64,000 bases of DNA from CAZXSK01 sp964642855 (GTDB taxonomy: Bacteria; Planctomycetota; Phycisphaerae; SM23-33): positions 1-64,000 of the forward strand of contig CAZXSK010000011.1 of NCBI GenBank assembly GCA_964642855.1. The letters are read 5' to 3'. The translations under genes were made by a program, and so were the position numbers. The notes beneath the pieces are model-generated. The model was given only the letters and a program-made list of their open reading frames with translations. It ran no database searches and was not told where the DNA came from. Of the stretch, positions 34,792 to 43,915 are shown piece by piece. Numbering within the stretch: the first letter of the stretch is position 1; every line of letters begins with the position of its first letter.

Positions 34792-36354
34792 ATGGGATTC
34801 GATCTGACACACTTTGATGATTCGCAACTCCAGGTGGACTACCTGGAGCATCTGGTGGACCGAAACGCCGCCGAGCGGGCCACAGCCATGAACAGGCTGT
34901 GGCAGTACTATCGCAACCCCCAACTGCCCGCCCCGGCGGCACAGACGGACCCAGCCGGTACCGCGCGGCCTTACCGTCAGGCGCAGGAAGCAGGTCTTCC
35001 CCCTCGCATTACCGGCGACCGCGACGGCCTGTACGGCGGACACTGCCGCAAGGAAGTCGTCATCGAGAACGACATCGCCTGGCGGGTTCACACCATGGTC
35101 GACTACCTGTTCGGTACACCCCCGACCATCCGTTCGCTGGCCTGCAAAGGAACCCGGGCGTTGCAGATCGAGCAACTGATCTCCGGCGCACTGGAAGCCT
35201 CCGGCGGCGCCCGGTTGCTGCACGAACTGGCCGTCTTCGGGGCGGTGTATGGGTTCGTTGACATTGCACTCCGAACACCGGCCGGGGGGCCGGAGGACAG
35301 CGCCTCCACCCCGTCCCCCGCCTCCGGCCCGACCTCGGTGTCGAACCCCCGGCCGGTCCTTCCTTCCTCTGTCGATCCTGGAAAACGGTCGGACGAGGTC
35401 TTCCGCCGTGCAATGGCAGCCGTTCGCGCCCTGCAACTGGAGGCCGTCGAAGCTCCGCGCGTGGTGCCCGTACTCGAAGAGAACGACTATCGCCGGGTTC
35501 GCTACTGGATCCAGCGATACGTCAAACCCACCACCCGCATGAAGCGACGAACGCCCCGCTGGTTCCGTCTGCCGTGGACGCAGGCCGGGGGGGGAACACC
35601 CCAGGAGGTCGAGGTCGTCGAAATCCTCGGAGCCGGCTGGTGGCAGAGGTACGAGAACCGCCTGCTGGTCGAAGAAGGCCCAAACCCCCTCGGGTGCATC
35701 CCCGTGGTGCACATCCAGAATCTCTCACAGCCTTGCAGTTACGCCGGCACGAGCGATGTCGAGCCCCTGATCCCCCTGCAAGACGAACTCAACACCCGCC
35801 TCTCCGACCGTGCCAGTCGGGTGACGTACCAGTCGTTCAAGATGTACCTTGGCAAGGGGATCGACGACTTCCTCGAACGCCCCGTCGGGCCGGGGCAGAT
35901 GTGGTCGACTTCCAATCCCGAGGCAACCATCGAGGAGTTTGGCTCCGACCAGGGCTCGCCCAGCGAGGACAGTCACATAGCCCAGGTGCGCGAAGCCTTG
36001 GACAAGGTCTCCGGGGTCACGCCTCTCGCGGCAGGACTGATCCGCGGAAACGTCGGAAACCTCAGCAGCGCCACGGCCCTGCGTGTGCTGCTCAGCGGTC
36101 TGCTTTCCCGGACGGTGCGCAAGCGCGAAACCTTCGGCCAAGGCCTGGCAGAAATCGCGTCGCTGGTCCTGCACTGGCTGGATGTCTCAGGCATCTATCA
36201 CACACGTCCCGACGAACGGCGCGTGGAGATCCACTGGCCCAGTCCGGTACCGGCCGACGAGGGGGAACAACTCCGTAACGCCCGGATCAAGGCCCAACTG
36301 GGCGTGCCCACCGAACGCATTCTTGCGGAGCTAGGGTACGGGGACATGTCCTGA
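34792..36354 (+). CDS. Phage portal protein (SPP1 gp6-like)
   Basis: This 520-aa protein opens with a helical N-terminus and has EVVIENDIAWRVHTMVDYLF (about 87-106), NPLGCIPVVHIQNL and EPLIPLQDELNTRLSDRASR (about 325-344), then DKVSGVTPLAAGLIRGNVGN with SSATALRVLLSGLLSRTVRK (about 404-443). These are the stem, crown and wing segments of SPP1/HK97-type portals. An insertion (about 162-195) is Pro/Ser/Thr-rich and unlike other portals. GAGGAG precedes the ATG. A portal normally follows the terminase genes; here the terminase is missing upstream. Near base 35587 there is a run of eight G. Confidence 0.82.
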   Translation: MGFDLTHFDDSQLQVDYLEHLVDRNAAERATAMNRLWQYYRNPQLPAPAAQTDPAGTARPYRQAQEAGLPPRITGDRDGLYGGHCRKEVVIENDIAWRVHTMVDYLFGTPPTIRSLACKGTRALQIEQLISGALEASGGARLLHELAVFGAVYGFVDIALRTPAGGPEDSASTPSPASGPTSVSNPRPVLPSSVDPGKRSDEVFRRAMAAVRALQLEAVEAPRVVPVLEENDYRRVRYWIQRYVKPTTRMKRRTPRWFRLPWTQAGGGTPQEVEVVEILGAGWWQRYENRLLVEEGPNPLGCIPVVHIQNLSQPCSYAGTSDVEPLIPLQDELNTRLSDRASRVTYQSFKMYLGKGIDDFLERPVGPGQMWSTSNPEATIEEFGSDQGSPSEDSHIAQVREALDKVSGVTPLAAGLIRGNVGNLSSATALRVLLSGLLSRTVRKRETFGQGLAEIASLVLHWLDVSGIYHTRPDERRVEIHWPSPVPADEGEQLRNARIKAQLGVPTERILAELGYGDMS

Positions 36355-36407
36355 CCCGCTTCGCGCAAGAAGACCACCCAGACAGAAGTCACAGAAAGGA
36401 AACCACC

Positions 36408-36992
36408 ATGTCGGATGAACTGCGCACAGACTGCGAGCAGAAGGCGCCGGAGGCTTCCGAGCCCCAGGCCAGTCAGGACAAACTCGTGCCCGTCAGCGAG
36501 TCGATCAAGTACCGCCGCCGGGCCCAGCAAGCGGAAGGGGCCGCCGCAAAGCTCCAGCAGGAACTCGAAGATCTCCGCGGAGAACTGCAACAACGAGACG
36601 AGCAACTCGCACAGGCCGACGCCATGCGAGACGAAGCGTCCGGTCGCCTGCAGGCCTTGGAGAACGAGCGTCAGGCGGAACGGCTTCTTCTTGCGTCGGG
36701 CGCTACCGATACCGAGACGGCGCTGGTGCTACTCGGTCGGCGGCTGGACCTGAGTGGTGAGTTCGAGCCGGACGAGCTTCATCGGGCCGTTGAGCAACTG
36801 CTGGTCGACAAGCCCAGCCTCTGCGGCCGTGCTGTCGGCGCTCTGCCGTCGGCGACGGCGTCTGCTTCCGCCCAGGCAGGCGGTCCTGCCATGCAGCTCA
36901 CCCAGGCAGCCCAGCGTGCCTCGAAGACGGGCGACCGACGCGATGTAGCTGAGTACCTCCGTCTGCGGCGGAGGGCATCGGCCTCGACCTGA
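36408..36992 (+). CDS. Phage scaffolding-like coiled-coil protein
   Basis: This 194-aa protein is dominated by a long coiled coil (about residues 30-90: Gln/Glu/Leu-rich heptads such as AKLQQELEDLRGELQQR). A short helical segment (about 95-135) and a basic C-terminal tail (RRASAST) follow. This size, charge and placement between portal and major capsid fit a scaffolding protein whose basic tail contacts the coat protein. GAAAGGA precedes the ATG. No protease domain is fused. Confidence 0.65.
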   Translation: MSDELRTDCEQKAPEASEPQASQDKLVPVSESIKYRRRAQQAEGAAAKLQQELEDLRGELQQRDEQLAQADAMRDEASGRLQALENERQAERLLLASGATDTETALVLLGRRLDLSGEFEPDELHRAVEQLLVDKPSLCGRAVGALPSATASASAQAGGPAMQLTQAAQRASKTGDRRDVAEYLRLRRRASAST

Positions 36993-37112
36993 CCCAGCAG
37001 GGCACGTCCTGAGCATTGCGCGGTGCGATGACTCAGCCCCCGGCAGCAGCCGGACGGAGGAACACAATACCACCCCGCGGGAACAAAAGCCCGCCAGAGA
37101 CAGGAGAACACC

Positions 37113-38273
37113 ATGGCCTTTACGGGCAAAGCAACCTATGACGCCGGCAGCGCCCTGCCGGAAATCGCAGAAGACGTGGCCGACCTCGTGAGCATCGTCT
37201 CACCGTACGAGACCCCGCTGCTGGATCACTTCGGTGACCCGACCCGCCCGGCTACGAGCACCTACCACGAATGGATCGAAGACCAACTGCTGCCCAACAG
37301 CGACACCATCGACCAGACGTCGTGGTCCGATGCATCGGCCGACGCCACGTTCGGCGTGGACCACGTGTCCTACTTCCGCGTGGGCGACCAGGTCCGGCCC
37401 AACGGCAGCAGCGAACTGCTGCTCGTGACGGCCGTCGATACCGCCACTGACCAGGTCACCGTGGTGCGTGGCTACGGCGGTACCACGCCCGAGGATCTCA
37501 CCGACGGCCAGACGCTGCACATTCTGGGCAATGCTGCCCTGGAAGGCGACGACGCTCCCGAGGCGCGGTTCTCTACCCGCGTGCGGAAGGGCAACTGGAC
37601 GCAGATTTTCACCGCCGGCGTTCGCGTCAGTGGGTCCGACCTGGCCGTCAAGAAGCTTTCGGTGTCCGACGAGCTGGACTACCAGAAGCAGGAACGCCTG
37701 CGGGAACTGCTTCGCGATCTGGAGAGCACCGTCATCAACGGCGCCGCACCGGAGAGCACGCCGCAAGGCTCATCGACCGTTCGTCGCACGATGCGCGGGA
37801 TCATTCCCTCCATCAACACCAACGTGTTCCAGCCCGGCGTCGACAGCGTGCCCGGAGGCGGGGACCTGTCCGAATCGCAGCTGAACTACTGCCTGCGACG
37901 CATCTGGGAGCAGTCGTCCAGCCGCATCGACACGATTGTTGTCAACGGCTACCAGAAGCGACGGATCAACAGCTTCGTGCTTTCCTCCCGCAGCTTCGGG
38001 TCCGAGGACGAGCGGTTCGTGGACCTGGTGAACATCTACGAGAGTGACTTCGGCGTCTGCCGGGTGATTCTCTGCCGATCGATGCCCGCAGACAGCGTCC
38101 TGCTGCTCGACAGCTCGCGTGTCAGCGTGCTGCCCCTGGCCGGGCGAAGCATGCAGTACAAGTCGCTGGCGTCGACCGGTGACTACGAATCCGGCGAAGT
38201 CCTCGGCGAGTACACCCTCGAGCTTCGCAACGAGAACGCCCACGGCCTGATCACCGGCCTGGACATCAACTGA
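37113..38273 (+). CDS. Major capsid protein (SU10/DUF5309 family-like)
   Basis: At 386 aa, this is the expected size for a HK97-fold coat protein of the SU10/DUF5309 type. The N-terminus MAFTGKATYDAGSALPEIAE leads into SIVSPYETPLLDHFG, a segment common to that family. Residues about 70-145 form the beta-rich E-loop/insertion region (RVGDQVRPNGSSELLLV). QKQERLRELLRDLESTVING (about 191-210) is the spine helix region. No delta-domain extension is seen, so the protein may not need proteolytic maturation. AGGAGA precedes the ATG. Confidence 0.8.
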   Translation: MAFTGKATYDAGSALPEIAEDVADLVSIVSPYETPLLDHFGDPTRPATSTYHEWIEDQLLPNSDTIDQTSWSDASADATFGVDHVSYFRVGDQVRPNGSSELLLVTAVDTATDQVTVVRGYGGTTPEDLTDGQTLHILGNAALEGDDAPEARFSTRVRKGNWTQIFTAGVRVSGSDLAVKKLSVSDELDYQKQERLRELLRDLESTVINGAAPESTPQGSSTVRRTMRGIIPSINTNVFQPGVDSVPGGGDLSESQLNYCLRRIWEQSSSRIDTIVVNGYQKRRINSFVLSSRSFGSEDERFVDLVNIYESDFGVCRVILCRSMPADSVLLLDSSRVSVLPLAGRSMQYKSLASTGDYESGEVLGEYTLELRNENAHGLITGLDIN

Positions 38274-38345
38274 GGTCCCTGACCCGACGTGCGCCCCGGA
38301 GCGTTTCCGGGGCGCACCGGGCGCTTGCATACGCGGAGTATCGAC

Positions 38346-38999
38346 ATGGAAACCTATTGCCAGGATCGCGACCTGTTGCGGCTGGAACCGACGCTGTTCC
38401 TCGCCGGCGGCGCCCCGGGACAGGAACTGACGCGTCACGACGGCGTCGACGTCAGCGGGACGACCCTTACCTGCAGCTCCGCCGACTTCACCGAGTCGGG
38501 TATTGCGCCAGGAATGGTCGTCACGCTGTACACCGACCATCCCGGAGAAGGCGTCGGGCTGGAGATCATCTCTATCGATGGCCCGACCCAGCTGACCGTT
38601 TCTGTACTTCGGCCCCGGACCGACCTGCCTGCCATCCCGCCCCAGCCATGCACCGACGCATCGCTCCTCGTCCATACCTACCAAGCCCAGATCCAGGCGG
38701 TCAGCAGCAACCTGGGTGAGAAGCTCCGCACGCTGGCCGAAGCCGAAGGGGTCGACATATCAGACTTCGGTCCGTCGTGGCAACTCACGCATGCGGTCAC
38801 CTGTGGCGTGCTGGCAGAGGTCTTCACCAGCCGCGCAGAACAGGGGCAGGTCGACGACACGACGTGGCTGAAAGTTCGCCACTACGGCGACGAATTCCGG
38901 CGGTCTCTCGTCCAGATCCGACTCACCGTGGACGCAAACGGTGATGGCATCGCCGAACGCACTCGTTCGCTGGGCAATGTCCGCCTCCGGAGGACGTAG
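38346..38999 (+). CDS. Head-tail connector-like phage protein (hypothetical)
   Basis: This 217-aa protein lies straight after the major capsid gene, the usual place for head-completion proteins. An N-terminal beta region (about 30-85) is followed by helices (about 95-170; AVTCGVLAEVFTSRAEQGQ) and a short beta end. The layout resembles connector proteins (gp15/HK97 gp6-like) but no specific match can be claimed. ATG at 38346; the upstream in-frame GTG at 38289 is unlikely because it follows the capsid stop closely without a binding site. Confidence 0.45.
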   Translation: METYCQDRDLLRLEPTLFLAGGAPGQELTRHDGVDVSGTTLTCSSADFTESGIAPGMVVTLYTDHPGEGVGLEIISIDGPTQLTVSVLRPRTDLPAIPPQPCTDASLLVHTYQAQIQAVSSNLGEKLRTLAEAEGVDISDFGPSWQLTHAVTCGVLAEVFTSRAEQGQVDDTTWLKVRHYGDEFRRSLVQIRLTVDANGDGIAERTRSLGNVRLRRT

Positions 39000-39001
39000 T
39001 C

Positions 39002-39430
39002 ATGTCTGGCCTCTATGATCTGCTGGCCAATATCCTCGGGGTGCTCCGGAGTGTTCCTGACCTCCGCGCGGTCTCGCTGGCCGGTGAGCCGACCAGCCGA
39101 GAGGTGCCCCGTGCCTCGGTGGCTGTGCTCTCGCGCGAGACCTTCCCCCCGGATGACTCCGCGACGGGGATCTGGCATCGCACGACGATACGCATCGCGA
39201 TCGTCACCAACGCGGGACGCACCGACGCGGGCCTCGCAAGACTCTCCGAACTCGCTGAAACCGTTGCCCAGGCTCTTCTCGGCGACCCGCACCGGGGCGG
39301 AACCTGCAGCGACCTGCCCGTCGGGAGGGCGACCGAGATCGAATGCTTCGAGACCCTCGACGTCGACGAGCCCGGACGCGTGGCCGTGACCCTGGTCGTT
39401 CGAACGCACAGCGAAAGCGAGGTGGCGTGA
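39002..39430 (+). CDS. Tail-terminator-like phage protein
   Basis: This 142-aa protein has an alpha/beta layout: an N-terminal helix, then RTTIRIAIVTNAG, a helix AGLARLSELAETVAQALLG, and a C-terminal strand pair ending RVAVTLVVRTHSE. Tail terminators such as lambda gpU and SPP1 gp17 have this fold and size. The call is based on size, order and predicted fold. It starts 3 bp after the preceding stop and its stop overlaps the next start (TGATG). Confidence 0.4.
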   Translation: MSGLYDLLANILGVLRSVPDLRAVSLAGEPTSREVPRASVAVLSRETFPPDDSATGIWHRTTIRIAIVTNAGRTDAGLARLSELAETVAQALLGDPHRGGTCSDLPVGRATEIECFETLDVDEPGRVAVTLVVRTHSESEVA

Positions 39431-39834
39431 TGGCCCGCTACAGCCGCATCGAGTCCGTCCAGTTCGATGGCGTGGTGCTGCCCCTGCCGGTGTCGGTGAA
39501 GACCAACCGTTCGGCTGCCGTCGCGCCGCGGTGCGACGACACCCGTCTTCACGAGTCCAGCGTACAACTGCACGACGCTTGGGTAACGGCCGAGTTCACC
39601 TGCCGAGGCCTGGCCGTCGCCGACAGCCTGTCTCTCGGTCAACAGGGCGACTGCGTGATCGATCTTCGCGACGCTTCCGGCTCAGGAGGGAGACGGATGA
39701 CGCTTCACTCCGCCGTCGTCGTGGACATCCGGACAAGCTGCGACCAGCGCCAACCGGCGGAGACCGTCGTGCGACTTCGCGCCCAGGCCGACGATGTTCA
39801 CACCACCCCCTACCAGACGGAGGTGACGCCATGA
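39430..39834 (+). CDS. Phage structural protein, beta-rich (hypothetical)
   Basis: This 134-aa protein consists mainly of short beta strands and turns (VQFDGVVLPLPVSVKTNRS, AEFTCRGLAVADSLSLGQ). In phages with a tail, a protein of this type and place could be a tail tube or a baseplate jelly-roll. No motif assigns it. TGATG overlap before it and ATGA overlap after it. Confidence 0.4.
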   Translation: MARYSRIESVQFDGVVLPLPVSVKTNRSAAVAPRCDDTRLHESSVQLHDAWVTAEFTCRGLAVADSLSLGQQGDCVIDLRDASGSGGRRMTLHSAVVVDIRTSCDQRQPAETVVRLRAQADDVHTTPYQTEVTP

Positions 39835-40196
39835 TCCTCTTCGACCAGCAGGACCTGTACTCGTCGGGGCCCGCGTCGCTCCAGCCGGACAGTTGGCAGC
39901 GGCAGACGGTCCGAAGGGGCTTCGCCGGCCAGGATGGCGAGTTGCTGCTCGACCTCGGCCGCCGGTCGCGCGCGATCGTCCAGACCGGCCGGTTGCAGGC
40001 CGACACAATCGACGCTCTCGATTCGCAGATCCAGGCTATCGAAGCCGCCGCCGATGGCGACGTCTGCACGTTGACCGGTCCACACGGCCGGGAATTCCCC
40101 AACACCATTCTCGAAGGGTTCTCGCTGCAGACGCCCGTTCGCACCGGCCGGGGGCTGTGGTGCGATTACCGCATCGAATACAGGCAACTGCGATGA
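39831..40196 (+). CDS. Phage structural protein (hypothetical)
   Basis: This 121-aa protein has a helix in the middle (ADTIDALDSQIQAIEAAADG) and a C-terminal beta segment (REFPNTILEGFSLQTPV then WCDYRIEYRQL) that resembles small baseplate or tail-adaptor domains. No family was recognised. The ATG overlaps the preceding stop by four bases and its stop overlaps the next ATG likewise. Confidence 0.4.
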   Translation: MILFDQQDLYSSGPASLQPDSWQRQTVRRGFAGQDGELLLDLGRRSRAIVQTGRLQADTIDALDSQIQAIEAAADGDVCTLTGPHGREFPNTILEGFSLQTPVRTGRGLWCDYRIEYRQLR

Positions 40197-40927
40197 CGCC
40201 CGAACTGCACACCGACGATATCCGCCTCCTTTCGGCCACGCCGAACGGCAGCCCGCCGGGTTGGCTTTTTGAGTACGAGACCGGCCACGCCAGCCGCGCC
40301 CACCAGCTGTACGTCGACGGGCGCCTGGCAGACTGGGCCCAGCCGGGGGAGCCTCGCACGTTCTTCCTGCCCGACACATCCCGCGCCGCACGGATCACCG
40401 TTGTCGCCGTCGACGTTCCCTTCATGCGGCGAGACCTGTCCCGGTTGCTGCCGCCTTACGCAGCAGCGCCGACATGGACGAACGGGTACCTCCTGACGCG
40501 CGCCCCGACCCTTCGCGACGGCGACCAGGTCGCGATCCTCGCGCGAGAGCAAGGCAGCGACCCGTCGGCCGACACCGTCGTCGACCGACAGATCGCCTGG
40601 CCTGCAGATCGGCCTCGGTGGGCGTTCGGCGAGGACGCCTTCGGCCGGGGAGCATTTGGCTGGGGCGGCTCGCGGGCGCCCGGCATGGGCGAAGCGCACT
40701 TCGGCGCGGGTCCGTTCGGCTTCGACGAAGCCGGCCTGTCGCTCGTGGCGGATCTGCAGGAATCAGGCCGATACGTCCTGACCCCCGCCAGCCTGTCCAT
40801 CGACGGCACGATCGTTCGCGCCGACCCGCAGACCGTGGACGTCGAGCTGCCGCCCCCGCCGGGGGGCTCTCTCTCCGTGACGGACTACGACTCCCAGACC
40901 CGAACCATCACCCTTTCCCTTTCCTGA
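40193..40927 (+). CDS. Phage tail-associated protein with FG-rich repeats (hypothetical)
   Basis: This 244-aa protein is made of beta strands for the first 135 residues. A short low-complexity block (about 147-180) follows, with repeats of the type FG-x-G/A-x-FG (GEDAFGRGAFGWGG, HFGAGPFGFDEAG), as found in tail-fibre or tip proteins. A beta domain ends the protein. The function is inferred from position only. Confidence 0.42.
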   Translation: MTPELHTDDIRLLSATPNGSPPGWLFEYETGHASRAHQLYVDGRLADWAQPGEPRTFFLPDTSRAARITVVAVDVPFMRRDLSRLLPPYAAAPTWTNGYLLTRAPTLRDGDQVAILAREQGSDPSADTVVDRQIAWPADRPRWAFGEDAFGRGAFGWGGSRAPGMGEAHFGAGPFGFDEAGLSLVADLQESGRYVLTPASLSIDGTIVRADPQTVDVELPPPPGGSLSVTDYDSQTRTITLSLS

Positions 40928-40935
40928 GGAACACC

Positions 40936-41769
40936 ATGACTGAACTCTACCCGACCGACGCCGACCTCAACGCCCTGTCCGGGGCCACCGATCCCGAGCA
41001 GGAAGTACTCTTCCTGCCCATTGGCGAGTCGCCGTATCACACGAGCTTCTACCGAATGCTCTACCGGCTGCTGGACGTCTCCCGCCGGGCCGGCGACCTG
41101 CGCGTGTACAAGGACGGAGATCTGACCTTCGGCGTCAGGCCAGGTCGCTGGATGAACGGCCAGGCCGAAGTCGTCTACGTCGGCAGCGAAGCCAATGCGC
41201 TGGCCAATAACCTCGACAATTACATCTACCTGCTGCCGGACGGGACGCTCACGACCAATACCACCGGCCTGCCCGATCCGGTCGACCAACCCCACCTGCC
41301 CCTCGCGAAGATCTCCACCAGCCTGGGCACCTACGCCCACGGCGACATCACCGACCTGCGAGGCCGGGCGCTGTACCGCCCGTGCGGCGGGCTTGTCGGC
41401 GACCTGGAAGCCCAGGCCGTCTCCCTCATACCGACGCTGTCGATCACCGCAGCCGCCGAAGTGTCCGACGTGCGAACCCTCTCGGTGCAGGTCTGCGACG
41501 CTGCCGGCTCGGACCAGGCTGGACGGTTCGTGATCCGCACCTGGTTGGCGGAGTCCGAGTTCGCCGCCCCGTCGGCGACGGGCAACAGCGTAGCCGTCTC
41601 GGCCGGGTCTGCACTTCGCCAGATCCAGGCCAATGCGGACTACGAGCTGATCAGCGACAGTTCCGGCCTGGTCTCGCTCGATGTCACCATCACCTCCACC
41701 GCCACCCGCTACCTCATGGCCGAGATCGACGGGAAGATCTACTCCAGCGGCCCGGTGGATTGGGCGTAG
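40936..41769 (+). CDS. Putative tail fibre/appendage protein
   Basis: This 277-aa protein has a short helical N-terminus, then a beta-rich body with LDNYIYLLPDGTLTTNTTG (about 95-113) and HLPLAKISTSLGTYAHGDIT (about 121-140), phrases seen in phage appendage proteins, and two Ig-like C-terminal strands. GAGGAA precedes the ATG. Placement within the tail-gene part supports a role in host contact. Confidence 0.42.
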   Translation: MTELYPTDADLNALSGATDPEQEVLFLPIGESPYHTSFYRMLYRLLDVSRRAGDLRVYKDGDLTFGVRPGRWMNGQAEVVYVGSEANALANNLDNYIYLLPDGTLTTNTTGLPDPVDQPHLPLAKISTSLGTYAHGDITDLRGRALYRPCGGLVGDLEAQAVSLIPTLSITAAAEVSDVRTLSVQVCDAAGSDQAGRFVIRTWLAESEFAAPSATGNSVAVSAGSALRQIQANADYELISDSSGLVSLDVTITSTATRYLMAEIDGKIYSSGPVDWA

Positions 41770-41794
41770 CCCCCGCTTCCGAAAGCGACTCAAC

Positions 41795-43915
41795 ATGACC
41801 ATCTATCATCACATCGACAATTCTGTTCCGGACTTCGGTGAGTGGGACTCCGTCACCGGCGCCTCCTCGGGGGTGTTGACCCAGACGCCGGATGCAAACT
41901 GGCCGGAGCAGCCCGGCATGGGCCTGCGGATCGACACGGCAGCGCAGGCAGTCGCCCACGCCGACAAGTCACTTGGGCTTACTCTTGCACCGGGCCAGCG
42001 GCTTACGTGGACCTTCTCGCTCAATGCACACGGAAGCATTTCACTGGCTGTGTTCGCTATTCTCACGGCGTCGGCGAGGACAGCCCTCTGCGTGCTGCAG
42101 GAGCTCGGAAACCAAGTCCGCTTCAGCGCAGCGAGGGATCCCGGTGGGTACGAGGACCTCGTCGCCGACGTGCACGTGGGATGCTGGCACCGGTTCTCGC
42201 TGAGTATCCGCAGAGCATCCGCGCCCGGGGTAGCAGACGGGGAAGTCACGCTCTGGCAGGACGGCGTCGTTCGGGATCATGCGAGCATCGAGAACTACAA
42301 CAGCACGAGCGGGCTTCTTGCGCTGACGTGCGGCAATCTCGTGGCCGTCACCGCAGCAACGGAACTCGACATCGACGACCTGGTCTTTTCCGATGACCGG
42401 CCATCGCCCGGGTCTTCTTCCACAGACATCAGCGCCCCATCGACCTACGGCACCATCCTGCTTATTCCCGATTCCGAGCAAGGCTACCTCTTCGGCGAAC
42501 AGTGCGCACAGATCGCAGGCGTTCCGCGGGCGAACATCCTTCATCTCCCGGGGCTGTCGACCTCGGAGCAGCTTGCCTCCTACAGCGACTTCCAGCAGCA
42601 GGTCGAAACGCCACTGGCGGAGTTCTTCAGCAACTGGCCCGACCTCGCCGACCGCTGCTGCTGTTTCCTGCTCGGACCGGGCGTGCCCGGGTCTTTTCTG
42701 CACGAAGGGGTCGCCCACTCCACCGCTTCACGATTGATGCGCTTTGGCCAGCCGTTTGTCGGAAGCGTCGCGAACCCGCTGATCTGCTTGCCTCTCGGGC
42801 GTCTCGACCCCGCGACGCTTCGATCGCACGGGATCCATCTCGCCGCCCGGATCGACGGGCCCACCTTCAGCGAAGCGTGCGATCTTCTCCACCGAGGGGT
42901 GGACTGCACGTCCGATGCGATCCCGCAGGACAACCGCTTCTGCTGCGACGATGGAGACGTTCGCGCGTCCCTGGCCGCCCAGGCGCTCCGACTTGACGCG
43001 GACCCACTGGACCTCCTTGAAAACGACGCGATCACCTGGACGCAGACCGACCCATCGGGCTGGGGAGAAGGCGGCGCCCGCGCCCTGTTCGCCGATCTCC
43101 GGGCTGGCTCGCTGACCGCGCTGCGAACGACCTCCGACGCCGTCAGCGATGCGATCCACACGCGCGGATACGCAGCGGGGGTCGGATCCGTCGGAGCTGC
43201 CCTTGCACTCGACCCCCACCGATTCCTGACGATGTTGCATCTCGGGGCAACCCTTGCGGAAGCGGCGGCTGTTTCCTCGCCGACGCTCGATGACGGACTG
43301 GTGCTGGCGGGGTATCCGATGGCGACGCCGCAACTTCCCCGAGGCGGGGCGACGATCTACCGCGGCAGGGGGTCGATCCGCCAGGTCGATTGGTCCCAGC
43401 CTGTGGCCTATCTGCGGGAGGGCCAGACGCAGGTCACGCTGCCCAACCCGCTGGATGGCGCCGGCGACCACGTCCTTGCCGCCCGCCGCGTGTCGCAGGC
43501 CGGCCTGGAGGAGCAAAGCACCCACGTTGTCGCCATCGCCCGCATCGACGAAGACGGCCAGTTGCTTCCGCCACCGTTGCCCGTGCCGGCCGACCTGTCG
43601 TTCACCCCGCTTTCCGCAACGTCGGGGCTTTTGCACTGGACGAACCAGTCGGAGCCGGGCTTCGCCTTGCCGGACGAATACCAGGTTCTGGCAGCCAATC
43701 GGGCGGACTCGCTGGCCGGCAGCGACCCTGTACTCACCGTACCCGGTTCCGAGAGCGCCCCCTTCCTGGTGGCTGAGCTGGACCCGCTGCCAGAAGGTCC
43801 CTGGCTTGCGGTCCGTGCCGTCGCCCAAGGCCGAGCCGGGCGTCTCAGCAAGCCGCTGCGAATCCAGGCCAATCCGACACTGCCCGCACCTGCAAGCCTT
43901 GGAGGTCCCTCATGA
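41795..43915 (+). CDS. Large virion-associated protein with LamG-like, TIGR03790-like and Fn3-like regions
   Basis: This 706-aa protein is the longest of the cassette. Residues about 1-205 look like a LamG/concanavalin beta-sandwich (LTWTFSLNAHGSISLAVF, HRFSLSIRRAS, ELDIDDLVFSDD). Residues about 215-520 resemble the planctomycete TIGR03790 family (GVPRANILHLPGLSTSEQL, VANPLICLPLGRLD, AARIDGPTFSEACDLL, FLTMLHLGATLAEAAAVSSP). The last 180 residues look like Ig/Fn3 strands. TIGR03790 proteins have no known biochemistry. Its stop overlaps the following ATG by four bases. There is no tape-measure-like coiled coil, so it is not the tape measure. Confidence 0.5.
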   Translation: MTIYHHIDNSVPDFGEWDSVTGASSGVLTQTPDANWPEQPGMGLRIDTAAQAVAHADKSLGLTLAPGQRLTWTFSLNAHGSISLAVFAILTASARTALCVLQELGNQVRFSAARDPGGYEDLVADVHVGCWHRFSLSIRRASAPGVADGEVTLWQDGVVRDHASIENYNSTSGLLALTCGNLVAVTAATELDIDDLVFSDDRPSPGSSSTDISAPSTYGTILLIPDSEQGYLFGEQCAQIAGVPRANILHLPGLSTSEQLASYSDFQQQVETPLAEFFSNWPDLADRCCCFLLGPGVPGSFLHEGVAHSTASRLMRFGQPFVGSVANPLICLPLGRLDPATLRSHGIHLAARIDGPTFSEACDLLHRGVDCTSDAIPQDNRFCCDDGDVRASLAAQALRLDADPLDLLENDAITWTQTDPSGWGEGGARALFADLRAGSLTALRTTSDAVSDAIHTRGYAAGVGSVGAALALDPHRFLTMLHLGATLAEAAAVSSPTLDDGLVLAGYPMATPQLPRGGATIYRGRGSIRQVDWSQPVAYLREGQTQVTLPNPLDGAGDHVLAARRVSQAGLEEQSTHVVAIARIDEDGQLLPPPLPVPADLSFTPLSATSGLLHWTNQSEPGFALPDEYQVLAANRADSLAGSDPVLTVPGSESAPFLVAELDPLPEGPWLAVRAVAQGRAGRLSKPLRIQANPTLPAPASLGGPS

